This document shows, piece by piece, positions 7,580 through 17,492 of a DNA stretch of 64,000 nucleotides. This DNA is from an uncultured Balneola sp. (GTDB lineage: Bacteria > Bacteroidota > Rhodothermia > Balneolales > Balneolaceae), in contig CABZWK010000005.1 of NCBI GenBank assembly GCA_902529365.1, forward strand, positions 1 to 64,000, read 5' to 3'. The notes beneath the pieces are model-generated. The model ran no database searches. It had not been told where the DNA came from and saw only the letters and a program-made list of their open reading frames with translations. Both the position numbers and the translations under genes were made by a program. Positions within the stretch are counted from its first letter, which is position 1; each line of letters begins with the position of its first letter.

Positions 7580-9172
7580 TTAGTCCGATAGTGGTGCAAA
7601 GCGGGCTTGTGTCATTTGCTCAAAGGCATGTGCATATCCTATGAGTTTTGCTTCGTCCCATGCACGACCAAAAAAAGACATCCCAACTGGTAATCCTTCG
7701 ATCCGTCCCATTGGAACAGTAATGTTTGGATAGCCAGAGCGGGCGGCTGGTGAACTTGATGAAAGCCCAAAATTATCCCCATTCACTAAATCGATTTTCC
7801 AAGCGGGGCCTCCTGTTATGGAGATGATTACATCTAAATCATGCATATTCATCACCCGATCAATCCCTTGAGTCCGGGTTTTACGGTTTAATTCGCTGAG
7901 TGCTTGCTCGTAGGCAGCTTCAGTTATTGGACCTTTTTCTTGGGCTGTTAATAATCGATCATGATCGAAATAACGCATTTCAACAGGGTCACTAAGCGTT
8001 TGCTGGATTAAATCATTTATATCACTAACTGGAGTATCTTCCCCTAAAGAGCGGAAATATTTATTAAGGCCATCTTTAAATTCATAGAGCATAACCTGGT
8101 ATGAGTTCCCACCAGGATTTTCCTGAGAAATTAGATCTAGTTCTATTAAGGTGGCTCCAGCTTGTTCTAATTCTCGAAGTCTGGTATTAAATAAGGTATC
8201 TACCCGAAAGTGTCGTCCTCTAGGGCCATTATAAACTCCAATTCTAGCACCTTTTAAAAGGTCTTGGCCTATATATGCTAGGTAATCAGTATTTAGATGC
8301 TCCTCACTAGCCAATGTTTTTTGATCCGTTGAATCGATACCAACCATAGCAGATAATGCGATAGCCGCATCTGTGACCGTTCTTGTCATAGGCCCTGGAG
8401 TATCTTGAGTGTACGATATAGGTATAATCCCACTACGACTCAGTAGCCCAACCGTAGGTTTAATTCCAACCAAACCGTTAGCATTGGCTGGACAGGTTAT
8501 TGACCCATTGGTTTCCGTGCCTATGGTAAACATCGCAAGATTTGCTGACGCAGCCACACCGGAGCCAGCACTTGACCCGCAAGGGCTTCTACTAGGATCA
8601 TATGGATTCTTGGTTTGCCCTCCAAGACCACTCCAACCACTTGAAGAAAAGCTAGAATGAAAATTAGCCCATTCACTTAGGTTTGTTTTACCTAATATAA
8701 TAGCCCCGGCTTCTCGTAGCTGTTGTACGATGTATGCATCGCGTTTGGGTCTTGACTCTGCCATTGCTCGAGCACCAGCCGTATTGGGCATTCCTTCTTT
8801 GGTATCAATGTTATCTTTCAATAATACTGGAACACCAAAAAGAGGGGGTAGCGAACCTTCAGTAAATTGTACAAGTTGGGCATCCATTGAGGCGGAAATG
8901 TCCAAAGCCTCGGAGTTAAGGGTAATGACCGAGTTTAGTGCAGGACCACTAGGGTCTTGATCAACTGCTTCAATGCGCCCAAGATAGGCCTGGACGACCT
9001 CGCTTACCGTAAACTCTCTACCTATGTAGCCTTCTTGTAATTCTTCAATGGTAATTTCTTCGAGCTCTAGAGCTTTAAATGCCGCATTCGAAGCATGTTC
9101 CACTCCTACTTTCTTTTGACATTGTAAGCTAAAGAGCACAAAACAAAAGAAAATAAGAGCGCGAAGGACCAT
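7580..9172 (-). CDS. Amidase-signature family hydrolase, predicted lipoprotein
   Basis: The 530-residue protein starts with a lipoprotein signal (hydrophobic residues 3-15, then SLQC, Cys 18). The amidase-signature Ser-cisSer-Lys triad is complete: Lys119 in VLLKDN, Ser200 in CGSSAGSG and nucleophile Ser224 in ETNGSI, with the 24-residue Ser-Ser spacing of the family. A glutamyl-tRNA amidotransferase role is unlikely because of the secretion signal and the lack of gatB/gatC neighbours. An exported amide hydrolase is the better reading. It begins 24 bp after ahcY on the same strand, so it may be the last gene of a tlpA-ahcY-amidase transcript. Confidence 0.9.
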   Translation of the reverse strand: MVLRALIFFCFVLFSLQCQKKVGVEHASNAAFKALELEEITIEELQEGYIGREFTVSEVVQAYLGRIEAVDQDPSGPALNSVITLNSEALDISASMDAQLVQFTEGSLPPLFGVPVLLKDNIDTKEGMPNTAGARAMAESRPKRDAYIVQQLREAGAIILGKTNLSEWANFHSSFSSSGWSGLGGQTKNPYDPSRSPCGSSAGSGVAASANLAMFTIGTETNGSITCPANANGLVGIKPTVGLLSRSGIIPISYTQDTPGPMTRTVTDAAIALSAMVGIDSTDQKTLASEEHLNTDYLAYIGQDLLKGARIGVYNGPRGRHFRVDTLFNTRLRELEQAGATLIELDLISQENPGGNSYQVMLYEFKDGLNKYFRSLGEDTPVSDINDLIQQTLSDPVEMRYFDHDRLLTAQEKGPITEAAYEQALSELNRKTRTQGIDRVMNMHDLDVIISITGGPAWKIDLVNGDNFGLSSSSPAARSGYPNITVPMGRIEGLPVGMSFFGRAWDEAKLIGYAHAFEQMTQARFAPLSD

Positions 9173-9196
9173 GATTCAGAGGAATATAATTAGGTT

Positions 9197-10561
9197 TTAA
9201 TATCGGTACTCGTCAGATTTATATGGCCCGGTAATCGGAACACCAATGTACGCTGCTTGTTCCTCGGTTAATTCTTCTAAATCAGCACCTATTTTGGATA
9301 AATGTAATCGGGCTACTTTTTCATCCAATGACTTCGGAAGCGTGTGCACTTTTCCGGTTTCGAATTCTTCTGGACGGTTCCATAGAGCAATTTGAGCCAA
9401 AGTTTGGTTAGCAAAAGAATTACTCATCACAAAGGATGGGTGACCTGTTGCGTTTCCAAGATTCATTAATCGACCTTGTGAAAGCAGAATAACTTGTTTT
9501 CCACTCTCGAGGGTGTATAAATCAACCTGAGGCTTAATATTATCTTCGGTGGCATGTGCTTTTAACCAAGCTACATCTATTTCGTTATCGAAATGCCCAA
9601 TATTACCGACTATAGCTTTGTCTTTCATAGACTCAAAATGCGCTCCAGTCACGATGTCCTTGTTCCCAGTTGCCGTTACAATAATGTCGGCTCGAGCAGC
9701 TGCCTCGTCCATGCGCTTCACTTCAAAACCATCCATAGCTGCTTGAAGTGCACAAATAGGATCAATTTCGGTGACGATGACTCGTGCACCGGCTCCACGA
9801 AGAGAAGCTGCGGTTCCTTTACCCACATCTCCATAACCTGCAACAACAGCTACTTTACCCGCCATCATAACGTCGGTAGCACGTCGAATGGCATCCACAG
9901 CCGATTCTTGGCAACCATATTTGTTGTCAAATTTAGATTTGGTGACCGAGTCATTTACATTAATGGCTGGGAGGGGTAAGGTGCCTTTACGTTCTCGTTC
10001 GATCAGTCGTAATACACCGGTGGTAGTCTCTTCAGAAATACCATTTATTTTCTCGGCTAATTCTGGGAATTGATCTAAAACCATATTGGTCAAATCTCCA
10101 CCATCATCTAGAATCATATTCAATGGTTGACCGTCAGGAAAATAGAGGGTTTGTTCGATACACCAGTCGAATTCTTCTTCATTCATCCCTTTCCATGCAT
10201 ACACTGGAATACCTTCAGCAGCAATTGCTGCAGCAGCATGATCTTGAGTGGAATAAATGTTACATGAACTCCAGGTTACATCGGCTCCTAGGTCAACTAA
10301 GGTTTCAATAAGCACAGCTGTCTGAATAGTCATGTGGAGGCAACCTGCTATGCGAGCACCTTTGAGAGGCTGTTCATTTTTGTATTCTTGACGGATAGCC
10401 ATTAAACCAGGCATTTCAGCCTCGGCTAGTTCAATTTCTTTACGCCCATATGCCGCTTGAGAGATATCGGCTACTTTATATGCAGGTTTTTCACTTGGCA
10501 AATCTGCTTTGGCGGTTTCTTTAATGGATTTGGTAGATGAGTCTATCGTTTCTTGAGACAT
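9197..10561 (-). CDS. ahcY: Adenosylhomocysteinase (S-adenosylhomocysteine hydrolase)
   Basis: The 454-residue enzyme splits S-adenosylhomocysteine into adenosine and homocysteine, keeping methyltransferases from product inhibition. Visible signatures are [16 protein letters not shown] and [16 protein letters not shown] in the substrate domain, [23 protein letters not shown], and the NAD-binding [15 protein letters not shown]. The C-terminus KSDEYRY is the typical family end that reaches into the neighbouring subunit. Length is normal. Residues 1-25 are a variable, Lys/Ser-rich extension. It is 13 bp downstream of a thioredoxin-like gene and upstream of the amidase gene, all on the minus strand. 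Confidence 0.97.
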   Translation of the reverse strand: MSQETIDSSTKSIKETAKADLPSEKPAYKVADISQAAYGRKEIELAEAEMPGLMAIRQEYKNEQPLKGARIAGCLHMTIQTAVLIETLVDLGADVTWSSCNIYSTQDHAAAAIAAEGIPVYAWKGMNEEEFDWCIEQTLYFPDGQPLNMILDDGGDLTNMVLDQFPELAEKINGISEETTTGVLRLIERERKGTLPLPAINVNDSVTKSKFDNKYGCQESAVDAIRRATDVMMAGKVAVVAGYGDVGKGTAASLRGAGARVIVTEIDPICALQAAMDGFEVKRMDEAAARADIIVTATGNKDIVTGAHFESMKDKAIVGNIGHFDNEIDVAWLKAHATEDNIKPQVDLYTLESGKQVILLSQGRLMNLGNATGHPSFVMSNSFANQTLAQIALWNRPEEFETGKVHTLPKSLDEKVARLHLSKIGADLEELTEEQAAYIGVPITGPYKSDEYRY

Positions 10562-10574
10562 GTTTTGTAGGTTT

Positions 10575-11159
10575 TTAAGGTAAATATTCTTCTAAAATAG
10601 CTTTGGTTTTGTCGTAGTCGCCTTGGGTGCCGCGCGAACCTAATTCGGTTGTGATTACATAGCCGGCGGTGTCAATAAACACTTTAAATGGAATGCCCAT
10701 GGAGATAACCTGTTCTCCGACTCCATTTACGTCGACCAGCCAGTTGAAATCGTAGGAATTTTTAGCGGAAAATTGCGCCACATCTTTAGGTTTATCCGCT
10801 AAAATGGTATTTACCGCCATCACTTCGAAACGATCGCCGTATTCGCTACGTAAGGAATCCATCGCTGGAAACACCATTAAACATGGTGAACACCAGGTTT
10901 CCCAAAAATCGATGAGTAAAATTTTTCCTTCATAATCGGCTATTTGAACGATTTTTCCGTCCAAATTTTCAAAGGTAGCACGCTGTAATACGCCTTGAAT
11001 CCGCAACTGGTCTTCATTGAGACCGTGCCGGTTAATGTTGCTTACATCCGTTTCGGAATTCAATTTCGAGCATCCACTCCATGCGAATGCAACAAATAAA
11101 AGTACAACACTCAATAAGCTAATTCGGGAAAAGCCAATACGTTGCAATCTAGTAGTCAT
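10575..11159 (-). CDS. TlpA-like thioredoxin-fold lipoprotein
   Basis: The 194-residue protein has a lipoprotein signal with Cys30 (AFAWSGC) and a thioredoxin/AhpC-TSA domain. The active site WCSPC (Cys90, Cys93) follows LLIDFWET, and the cis-proline region is [10 protein letters not shown]. Such proteins are membrane-anchored periplasmic thiol reductases used in cytochrome c maturation or repair of periplasmic disulfides. The gene is first in a minus-strand set with ahcY 13 bp downstream; the functional link to ahcY is unclear. It is divergent from the L-2-hydroxyglutarate oxidase gene, and the 149-bp gap must carry both promoters. Confidence 0.9.
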   Translation of the reverse strand: MTTRLQRIGFSRISLLSVVLLFVAFAWSGCSKLNSETDVSNINRHGLNEDQLRIQGVLQRATFENLDGKIVQIADYEGKILLIDFWETWCSPCLMVFPAMDSLRSEYGDRFEVMAVNTILADKPKDVAQFSAKNSYDFNWLVDVNGVGEQVISMGIPFKVFIDTAGYVITTELGSRGTQGDYDKTKAILEEYLP

Positions 11160-11275
11160 TTAGAATACGTACCTTTCGGGTTGATGAATAAGGGTTTAGT
11201 TCAAGCCTTGTTATAAAATTGTTAATGCGTAAAGATACGATTTCATTCTGATAAAAGTTCCTTTGCACATTATCG

Positions 11276-11289
11276 TGTGAATTTTCACA
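11276..11289. promoter_or_regulatory. CRP/FNR-like palindrome TGTGAATTTTCACA
   Basis: TGTGA at 11276-11280 and TCACA at 11285-11289 form a symmetric site with a 4-nt spacer. Crp-Fnr-family regulators recognise such dyads (FNR TTGAT-N4-ATCAA, CRP TGTGA-N6-TCACA). It lies 20-50 bp before the candidate start codons of the 2-hydroxyglutarate oxidase gene and in the gap shared with tlpA. The assignment rests on pattern similarity only. Confidence 0.4.
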
Positions 11290-11338
11290 GAGCCTCTTAT
11301 CTTCTTGCATGCAACATTTATCATCAGCCAACAGTTCG

Positions 11339-12586
11339 ATGGCGGAAGAAAGCCCCAAAAGTCCGTTTAACACTACCCAGAAAACCTATGATTTTATTAT
11401 TGTAGGGGCCGGTATTGTGGGCTTAGCTACCGCATACAAATTGCATAAAAAGTTTTCAGATGCCACCATGTTAGTCCTTGAAAAAGAGGGACGGGTGGGC
11501 GCACATCAGACAGGAAAAAACTCTGGAGTCATTCACTCGGGTATTTATTATAAGCCAGGTAGTTACAAAGCTAAAAACTGTCGAGATGGCCGGATACAAC
11601 TCGTCGATTTTTGTAACGAACACGAGGTTGCCATGGAGGTTTGTGGCAAAGTGATTGTGGCGACCAAAGAGGAAGAACTAACCCGCTTGGATGGGATTTA
11701 CGATCGAGGAATACAAAATCAAATTGAAGGTATTGGATTGATAGATCCCTCCGAACTCGCAGAAATTGAACCACATGTTAAAGGTGTGAAAGCGATACAC
11801 GTTCCCTGCTCGGGTATTGTGGATTATGTGGGAATGTGTGACCAGATGATGGATATTATTAGGGCGGATGGCAGGGGTTTCGTTCAATTTGGCGCGAGGG
11901 TGCATGCTATACGTGAAAACGCGAGTGAAGTACTTGTTCAAGCGGGAAACAGTACCTATAAGGGACGTTATCTGATCAATTGTGCTGGCCTTTACTGCGA
12001 TCATGTGGCCAAATCCGCGGGATTGAACTCGCCGGTGAAAATAGTCCCATTCAAAGGGGAATATTACGAACTCAAACCAGAAGCAGAATACTTAGTAAAG
12101 CATCTCATTTATCCACTGCCAAACCCGGAATTTCCATTTCTTGGGGTTCATTTCACCCGAATGGCTTTAGGAGGGATTGAATGCGGCCCTAATGCCGTTT
12201 TTGTATTTAAACGGGAAGGCTACGAAAAGTTTTCTTTTGACTTTAAAGAATCATTGGAGTCCCTAACCTTTCCTGGGTTTTGGAAAATGGCTACCAGACA
12301 TTGGCGGATGGGGCTTGATGAATATAAGCGGTCGTTTTCAAAAGAAGCCTTTGTTAAAGGATTACAGACCTTAATTCCTGAGGTGCAAAGCCATCACCTA
12401 AAGCATTCACCTGCTGGGGTTCGTGCGATGGCACTTCAACCCGATGGAGAAATATTAGATGATTTTTATTTTGAACGAGCAGAACGCCAGATTCATGTGC
12501 TCAATGCTCCAAGTCCGGCTGCGACTGCCTGCTTATCGTTGGGAGATGAATTGGTGCGCAAATGCGAAAGTGATTTTGACTTATAG
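11339..12586 (+). CDS. lhgO: L-2-hydroxyglutarate oxidase (LhgO family)
   Basis: This FAD-dependent oxidoreductase of the DAO fold oxidises L-2-hydroxyglutarate to 2-oxoglutarate, passing electrons to oxygen or the quinone pool. The Rossmann motif DFIIVGAGIVGLATAYKL is near the N-terminus and is followed by the strongly conserved HQTGKNSGVIHSGIYYKPGS segment that marks the LhgO/YgaF family. The C-terminal PAGVRAMALQPDG and NAPSPAATACLS agree. I use ATG 11339; ATG 11309 in the same frame would add ten residues. It is followed 54 bp later by a large D-2-hydroxyacid dehydrogenase, so both enantiomers of a metabolite may be handled by one operon. Confidence 0.92.
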   Translation: MAEESPKSPFNTTQKTYDFIIVGAGIVGLATAYKLHKKFSDATMLVLEKEGRVGAHQTGKNSGVIHSGIYYKPGSYKAKNCRDGRIQLVDFCNEHEVAMEVCGKVIVATKEEELTRLDGIYDRGIQNQIEGIGLIDPSELAEIEPHVKGVKAIHVPCSGIVDYVGMCDQMMDIIRADGRGFVQFGARVHAIRENASEVLVQAGNSTYKGRYLINCAGLYCDHVAKSAGLNSPVKIVPFKGEYYELKPEAEYLVKHLIYPLPNPEFPFLGVHFTRMALGGIECGPNAVFVFKREGYEKFSFDFKESLESLTFPGFWKMATRHWRMGLDEYKRSFSKEAFVKGLQTLIPEVQSHHLKHSPAGVRAMALQPDGEILDDFYFERAERQIHVLNAPSPAATACLSLGDELVRKCESDFDL

Positions 12587-12640
12587 ATAAATTCTTTAAA
12601 TAAAAAGCAAATTTTTGACATATAAAATTAGAATAATCGG

Positions 12641-15514
12641 ATGTCTACCAACATAAGCATAAAATCTGACACTCTATCAAGACGTTTATACGCTCAGGAT
12701 GCCTCTATGTATGAGGAGATGCCCAAAGGAGTTGTATTTCCAGAGTCAGGTGAAGACATCGCCTTTTTAGTAAGGCAGGCTGCAAAAGAAAAATGGAGTA
12801 TCACAGCTCGTAGTGCTGGAACATCTTTAGCAGGGCAGGCCACTGGTTCGGGCTTAATTATGGATGTTTCCAAAAATATGAATAGGATTTTGGAGTTGAA
12901 TGTAAAAGATTCCTGGGTTAAGGTACAACCTGGCGTTATTCGGGATCAGTTGAATCGAGAAGTTGCTGTAAATAATTTAATTTTTGGACCAGATACATCA
13001 ACTACTTCGCATTGTATGATTGGTGGTATGATAGGTAATAATGCCGCGGGCTTGTATTCTTATAAATATGGAAGCACTCGTAATCATATTTTAGAAATGG
13101 AGGTGGTATTAAGCGATGGTTCAAAAATGCTTGCCAAACCATTAAGTAATGACGAATTAGAAACTAAAATGGGTCTTCCAAATTTGGAAGGACATATTTA
13201 CAGAGAAATTGTTGAATTACTTCAAGAGTATAAAAATGAAATATTATCTCATTATCCACATAAAGATATCAAACGGCGTAATACAGGTTATGCCCTTGAT
13301 GCATTATGTGAGATGAGCCCAATCAGTGAGGGTGGTAGACCTTTCAATCTTTGTGAGTTACTGGCTGGTAGTGAGGGAACCCTAGCAATGACTGTTTCTG
13401 CTAAGTTAAATCTAGAAGAAATTCAGCCATATAAATGTATGATTATACCTCACTTCAGAAGTATTGAAGATGCAATGAACGCAACTATTATCGCTAATGA
13501 AAAAAATCCGGTAGCTGTTGAATTGATTGACAACATAATACTCGATGCTACCAAAGAAAATATTGAGCACAAAAAAAATCGATTTTTTTTACGCCAAGAT
13601 CCAAAATGTATTTTGATAATTCAGTTTGAAGGTGATAATCGGGTTAAAATGTTTAAAAAATCAAGAGATTTAATGGCAGAGTTAGAAAAATTGGGTTTAA
13701 CCTATGCCTGTGTTGAATTATCAGAAACAGATGAGATGCAACAAGTTTGGGATCTAAGAAAAGCAGGTTTAGGATTACTTATGGGTCTGGGAAAGGATTC
13801 TAGAACACCAGCATTTTGTGAGGATACTGCTGTAAGAGTAACAGATTTGCCTAACTATGTACAAGATGTACAAGCAATTCTTAATAGGCATGATACACAT
13901 TGTGTCTTTTACGCTCATGCATCGGTAGGTGAGTTACACTTTCGACCAATAATTGATACGACTAGTATAGAAGGTGTGACAAAAATGAAACAGATGGCAC
14001 AGGAGTTCGCCGAAACTGTTCAAAAATATAGGGGGTCACTTTCTGGAGAGCATGGTGATGGTCGAGCTCGTGCCCCTTTCATTGAGCAAGTATTGGGATC
14101 TAATATCGTTTCTTTATTAGTTAAAGTTAAAGATATTTGGGATCCAATGGGTGTTTTTAATCCTGGTAAGATAGTGCATCCAAATCCTATGGAAAAAAAT
14201 TTACGTTATTCTCCTGATTACAAGCCATTAGCAGTACCAACGGTATTTAAGTGGCGTAAGCTAGGTGGATTTAATGATTCAATAGAACTCTGTAATGGTG
14301 CTGGAGTTTGTAGGAAATTAGCCGAAAGCGGTGGGACTATGTGCCCATCCTACATGGCAACAAGAGATGAAAAAGATTCTACAAGAGGTCGAGCAAATGT
14401 ATTTCGGCAAGTTTTTTCAGGCGATGATCATGAAGGCTTTGAATCCGAAGATTTAAAAGAAGCTCTTTCACTTTGTTTAAGTTGCAAAGCATGCAAAAGT
14501 GAATGCCCAGCTAATGTAGATATGGCCAAAATGAAAGCAGAATTTATGCACGGCTACCATCAGAAACATGGAATCAGTAGAAAAGAAGAGTTTTTTGGGG
14601 AACCGGCTAAACTGTACCCTCTTGCATCTAAATTTTCAGGCTTAACTAATATTTTAACGAAATCTTCATTAGGAAAACAAGTACTGAAGCAGTTTTTCGG
14701 GGTATCACCTTTGCGAGATCTACCACAATTTAACTCTGTACGGTTTATAGATTGGTCCAGGAGGAACCCATCACCAAGGACTAATTTTAAAGTTCTTTTA
14801 CTGGCAGACTTATATACGGATTATCATGAATCAAAGGTAGGTAAGCATGCCATATGGGTACTCCAATCAATGGGATTTGAGGTAATAATTCCAAGTATAC
14901 AGGAACTAGGTCGTACTTTTATCTCTCAAGGGTTGTTAGATAAGGCGCTAACAACAGCAGTCAGCGTGGTGGAAGGGTTGGCACCTCTCGCAAAAAAAAA
15001 TTATCCAATTATTGGATTGGAGCCTTCTGAAATTCTTACAATTCGTGATGAATATTTGGATTTAGTTGACGATGATTTATTAGATAAGGCTAAAGTTTTG
15101 GCATCAAATACCTTTACTTTCGAAGAATTTATAATGTTGCATAAAAACCGTTTCCCTACCGCAAGGTTGAATCCAGTATCTCAAGCTCCAAAGGTAGTAT
15201 TGCACGGTCACTGTCACACAAAAGCCCTAATTGGGAATACCGCAACTATCCATGCTCTTGAACTTGCAGGTTATGATGTAGAAGCTATGGATACAGGCTG
15301 TTGCGGTATGGCAGGCAGTTTCGGTTACGATGAGGATACCTATGAGCTTTCTATGGAAATTGGGTGGCAACGCCTGTTTCCTCGGCTTGGGAATTTAGAG
15401 GCAGAAACACTCATTTGTGCTCCTGGTTTCTCTTGCAGACATCAAATTAAAGATGGAGTAGGCATGGGTGCTTTACATCCTGCCACACTTATAGCACAGC
15501 GAATTGGTTTGTAA
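12641..15514 (+). CDS. FAD/Fe-S D-2-hydroxyacid dehydrogenase (YdiJ-like, D-2-hydroxyglutarate or D-lactate)
   Basis: The 957-residue protein fuses three parts. Residues 30-510 are a GlcD/Dld-type FAD-binding oxidase (GTSLAGQATGSG, IGGMIGNNAAG, LAGSEGTLA, LSGEHGDGRAR). Residues about 550-640 carry two Fe-S cysteine clusters (CNGAGVCR...CPS and CLSCKACKSECP). Residues 720-955 are a CCG-type heterodisulfide-reductase-like domain (HGHCHTKAL, DTGCCGMAGSFG). This architecture is that of E. coli YdiJ and other membrane-linked D-2-hydroxyacid dehydrogenases. The neighbour lhgO makes D-2-hydroxyglutarate the most attractive substrate, but D-lactate is possible. The gene is visibly more AT-rich than lhgO. 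Confidence 0.88.
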   Translation: MSTNISIKSDTLSRRLYAQDASMYEEMPKGVVFPESGEDIAFLVRQAAKEKWSITARSAGTSLAGQATGSGLIMDVSKNMNRILELNVKDSWVKVQPGVIRDQLNREVAVNNLIFGPDTSTTSHCMIGGMIGNNAAGLYSYKYGSTRNHILEMEVVLSDGSKMLAKPLSNDELETKMGLPNLEGHIYREIVELLQEYKNEILSHYPHKDIKRRNTGYALDALCEMSPISEGGRPFNLCELLAGSEGTLAMTVSAKLNLEEIQPYKCMIIPHFRSIEDAMNATIIANEKNPVAVELIDNIILDATKENIEHKKNRFFLRQDPKCILIIQFEGDNRVKMFKKSRDLMAELEKLGLTYACVELSETDEMQQVWDLRKAGLGLLMGLGKDSRTPAFCEDTAVRVTDLPNYVQDVQAILNRHDTHCVFYAHASVGELHFRPIIDTTSIEGVTKMKQMAQEFAETVQKYRGSLSGEHGDGRARAPFIEQVLGSNIVSLLVKVKDIWDPMGVFNPGKIVHPNPMEKNLRYSPDYKPLAVPTVFKWRKLGGFNDSIELCNGAGVCRKLAESGGTMCPSYMATRDEKDSTRGRANVFRQVFSGDDHEGFESEDLKEALSLCLSCKACKSECPANVDMAKMKAEFMHGYHQKHGISRKEEFFGEPAKLYPLASKFSGLTNILTKSSLGKQVLKQFFGVSPLRDLPQFNSVRFIDWSRRNPSPRTNFKVLLLADLYTDYHESKVGKHAIWVLQSMGFEVIIPSIQELGRTFISQGLLDKALTTAVSVVEGLAPLAKKNYPIIGLEPSEILTIRDEYLDLVDDDLLDKAKVLASNTFTFEEFIMLHKNRFPTARLNPVSQAPKVVLHGHCHTKALIGNTATIHALELAGYDVEAMDTGCCGMAGSFGYDEDTYELSMEIGWQRLFPRLGNLEAETLICAPGFSCRHQIKDGVGMGALHPATLIAQRIGL

Positions 15515-15589
15515 TCTTAAGTGAGTTTATAACTTTTTTAGAAAAACTTTAAATTCTAAACAATTGTTATTATTGCATTTAGAAGGTGC

Positions 15590-17320
15590 TTATATTTGCC
15601 GGTTATGCGCCACCAGCTCCTTGGCCGATTGTAGTGTAGCCTCGGTGATTTGTGCACCACTCATTAGGCTGGCTACCTCTCGAATGTGTTCTTCATCGTC
15701 TAGCCGTAGAATGGTACTCACAGTACGATCATCTTTTTCGGATTTATGCACTTTATAGTGGACATGAGCTTGACTTGCGATTTGGGGTTGATGAGTAATG
15801 GCAATGATCTGACAATGCTCGGATAACTTGCGCATACTTCGGCCTACTTTTTCAGAAATTTCGCCACTAATTCCGGTATCAATTTCGTCAAAAATCATAA
15901 CGGGGAGGTATTGCTCTTTTGCCAGCACACTTTTAAGGGCCAACATAACGCGGCTTATTTCCCCACCTGAAGCTATTTTTGCCAAAGCTTTAGGCAATTC
16001 CCCTTTATTAGTACTTAAATAAAAAACCACATCATCCCCACCGGATTCGGTGCAATCTACTCGCGCAGTATGTGCTGGATCGGTTTGTTCCTGCTTGGGT
16101 AGGACAAACCAGCCATTGGTATCATACAACCAATTAACTTGCACCTGTAATCGTGCATGAGGTATTCCCAATTGGGCCAACTCTATTTCTATGGATTGGG
16201 CCAATTGATCTCCAGTAGTTCTTCTTAGGTTATGCAAAGCCACCGCGGCCTCTTGCAAAACATATTCTTGTTGGGTAATTAACTGGTTTATGCGTTCTAG
16301 GGCTAAATCAAAATTCTCAGAAACTGATAGCTCTTCGGCAATTGTTCTCTCATATTCTATAAGAGAGGGTATATCACGGCCATATTTTTTTTGAATCCGG
16401 TTGAGTTCTGCTTGACGTTGTCGTAATTCTTCAAGACGTGATGGGTTAAACTCAATACGATTTCGGTATTGTTCAGCAAAACTCATGGTTTCGATAATGC
16501 TCACTCTTGCGGCGTTAATCTCGGTTAAATACTGCTCAAATTCTGGTTCTATTCTAGCAAGATCTTCTAGGTTCAATTTCAACTTATTCAACAAACCGGC
16601 AACTTCTATATCGTCACTTTCGCCTAACTCACTGATCCACTGAGCTTTTTGGTCCAAGATTTCAGCATTGTCTAGTAGCTGCATTTCTGCTTGAATCTGT
16701 TCTTCTTCGTCAGGTTGCAGACGGGTTTTTTCTAATTCTTGAAGTTGGAACCGGTACAGTTCGGTTTTTTCAAGAAGTTCTTGCTCCCTTTTAAGCAGCT
16801 GGCTCTTTTCTAGGCGAAGCTCTTTCATTTTATCATAGGCGGTTCGATACATGGAAAGCTGTTGCTGAGTATGGCCAAATTGATCCAGTACCCCTAAGTG
16901 ATGTTCCTCTTTAAGCAGAAGTTGATGATCGTATTGCCCGTGTAAGTCCACCAATAAATCACCAACGGATTTAAGCACTCCAATTGTAACGGGTGAATCA
17001 TTAATAAATGCCCGACTTCCGTTTTCCCGAATCTCGCGCCTGAGTATAATAGGACTGTGCTGTTCAATGTCATGTTCCTGTAGCACACAAAGTAAAGCAG
17101 GATCATTATTGTGGGCAATGGTAGCTTCGGCGATGGCCTTGCTACTGCCTTGTCGAATGACCTCGGTGTCGGCCCGTTCTCCTAATATCATATTTAATGC
17201 ACCAATAATTATGGATTTACCTGCTCCGGTCTGCCCAGTGAGTATATTCAGCCCCCGCCTGAATTCGACTTCGAGTTCGTCAATTAAGGCAAAATCTTTT
17301 ATGTATAGGCTGTGTATCAT
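15590..17320 (-). CDS. recN: DNA repair protein RecN
   Basis: This is a 576-residue SMC-like ATPase of normal length. The Walker A motif is GQTGAGKS (residues 29-36), preceded by the N-terminal pattern MIHSLYIKDFALIDELEVEF. The central region (about 150-370) is a coiled-coil rich in Glu, Gln and Leu. The C-terminal half has KIASGGEISRVMLALKS (ABC signature) and MIFDEIDTGISG (Walker B), then the H-loop ITHQPQIA. RecN helps tether broken DNA ends in recombinational repair. It is convergent with the dehydrogenase gene and divergent from rluD; I do not see a clear LexA-type operator upstream. Confidence 0.96.
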   Translation of the reverse strand: MIHSLYIKDFALIDELEVEFRRGLNILTGQTGAGKSIIIGALNMILGERADTEVIRQGSSKAIAEATIAHNNDPALLCVLQEHDIEQHSPIILRREIRENGSRAFINDSPVTIGVLKSVGDLLVDLHGQYDHQLLLKEEHHLGVLDQFGHTQQQLSMYRTAYDKMKELRLEKSQLLKREQELLEKTELYRFQLQELEKTRLQPDEEEQIQAEMQLLDNAEILDQKAQWISELGESDDIEVAGLLNKLKLNLEDLARIEPEFEQYLTEINAARVSIIETMSFAEQYRNRIEFNPSRLEELRQRQAELNRIQKKYGRDIPSLIEYERTIAEELSVSENFDLALERINQLITQQEYVLQEAAVALHNLRRTTGDQLAQSIEIELAQLGIPHARLQVQVNWLYDTNGWFVLPKQEQTDPAHTARVDCTESGGDDVVFYLSTNKGELPKALAKIASGGEISRVMLALKSVLAKEQYLPVMIFDEIDTGISGEISEKVGRSMRKLSEHCQIIAITHQPQIASQAHVHYKVHKSEKDDRTVSTILRLDDEEHIREVASLMSGAQITEATLQSAKELVAHNRQI

Positions 17321-17492
17321 ATCGGTGTTTTATGTAGAGTCTAAATATCCGACATCCCTTTCATCTTTTAAAGAGAAATTCGAAAAAGTTTTGTGTTTTC
17401 ATTTATAATGGCGGGCATAAAAACCCTATGCATCTAAGTTGCTTCCTTATTTCTAGGTATATTACCGACCCAAATCAGACAATCAGAGTACT

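Noticed and set aside
11230-11237. TATCTTTA (minus strand) as a Bacteroidota promoter for the tlpA-ahcY set
   Set aside because: It differs from TAnnTTTG at the last base and no TTG element stands at the right distance; not strong enough to list.
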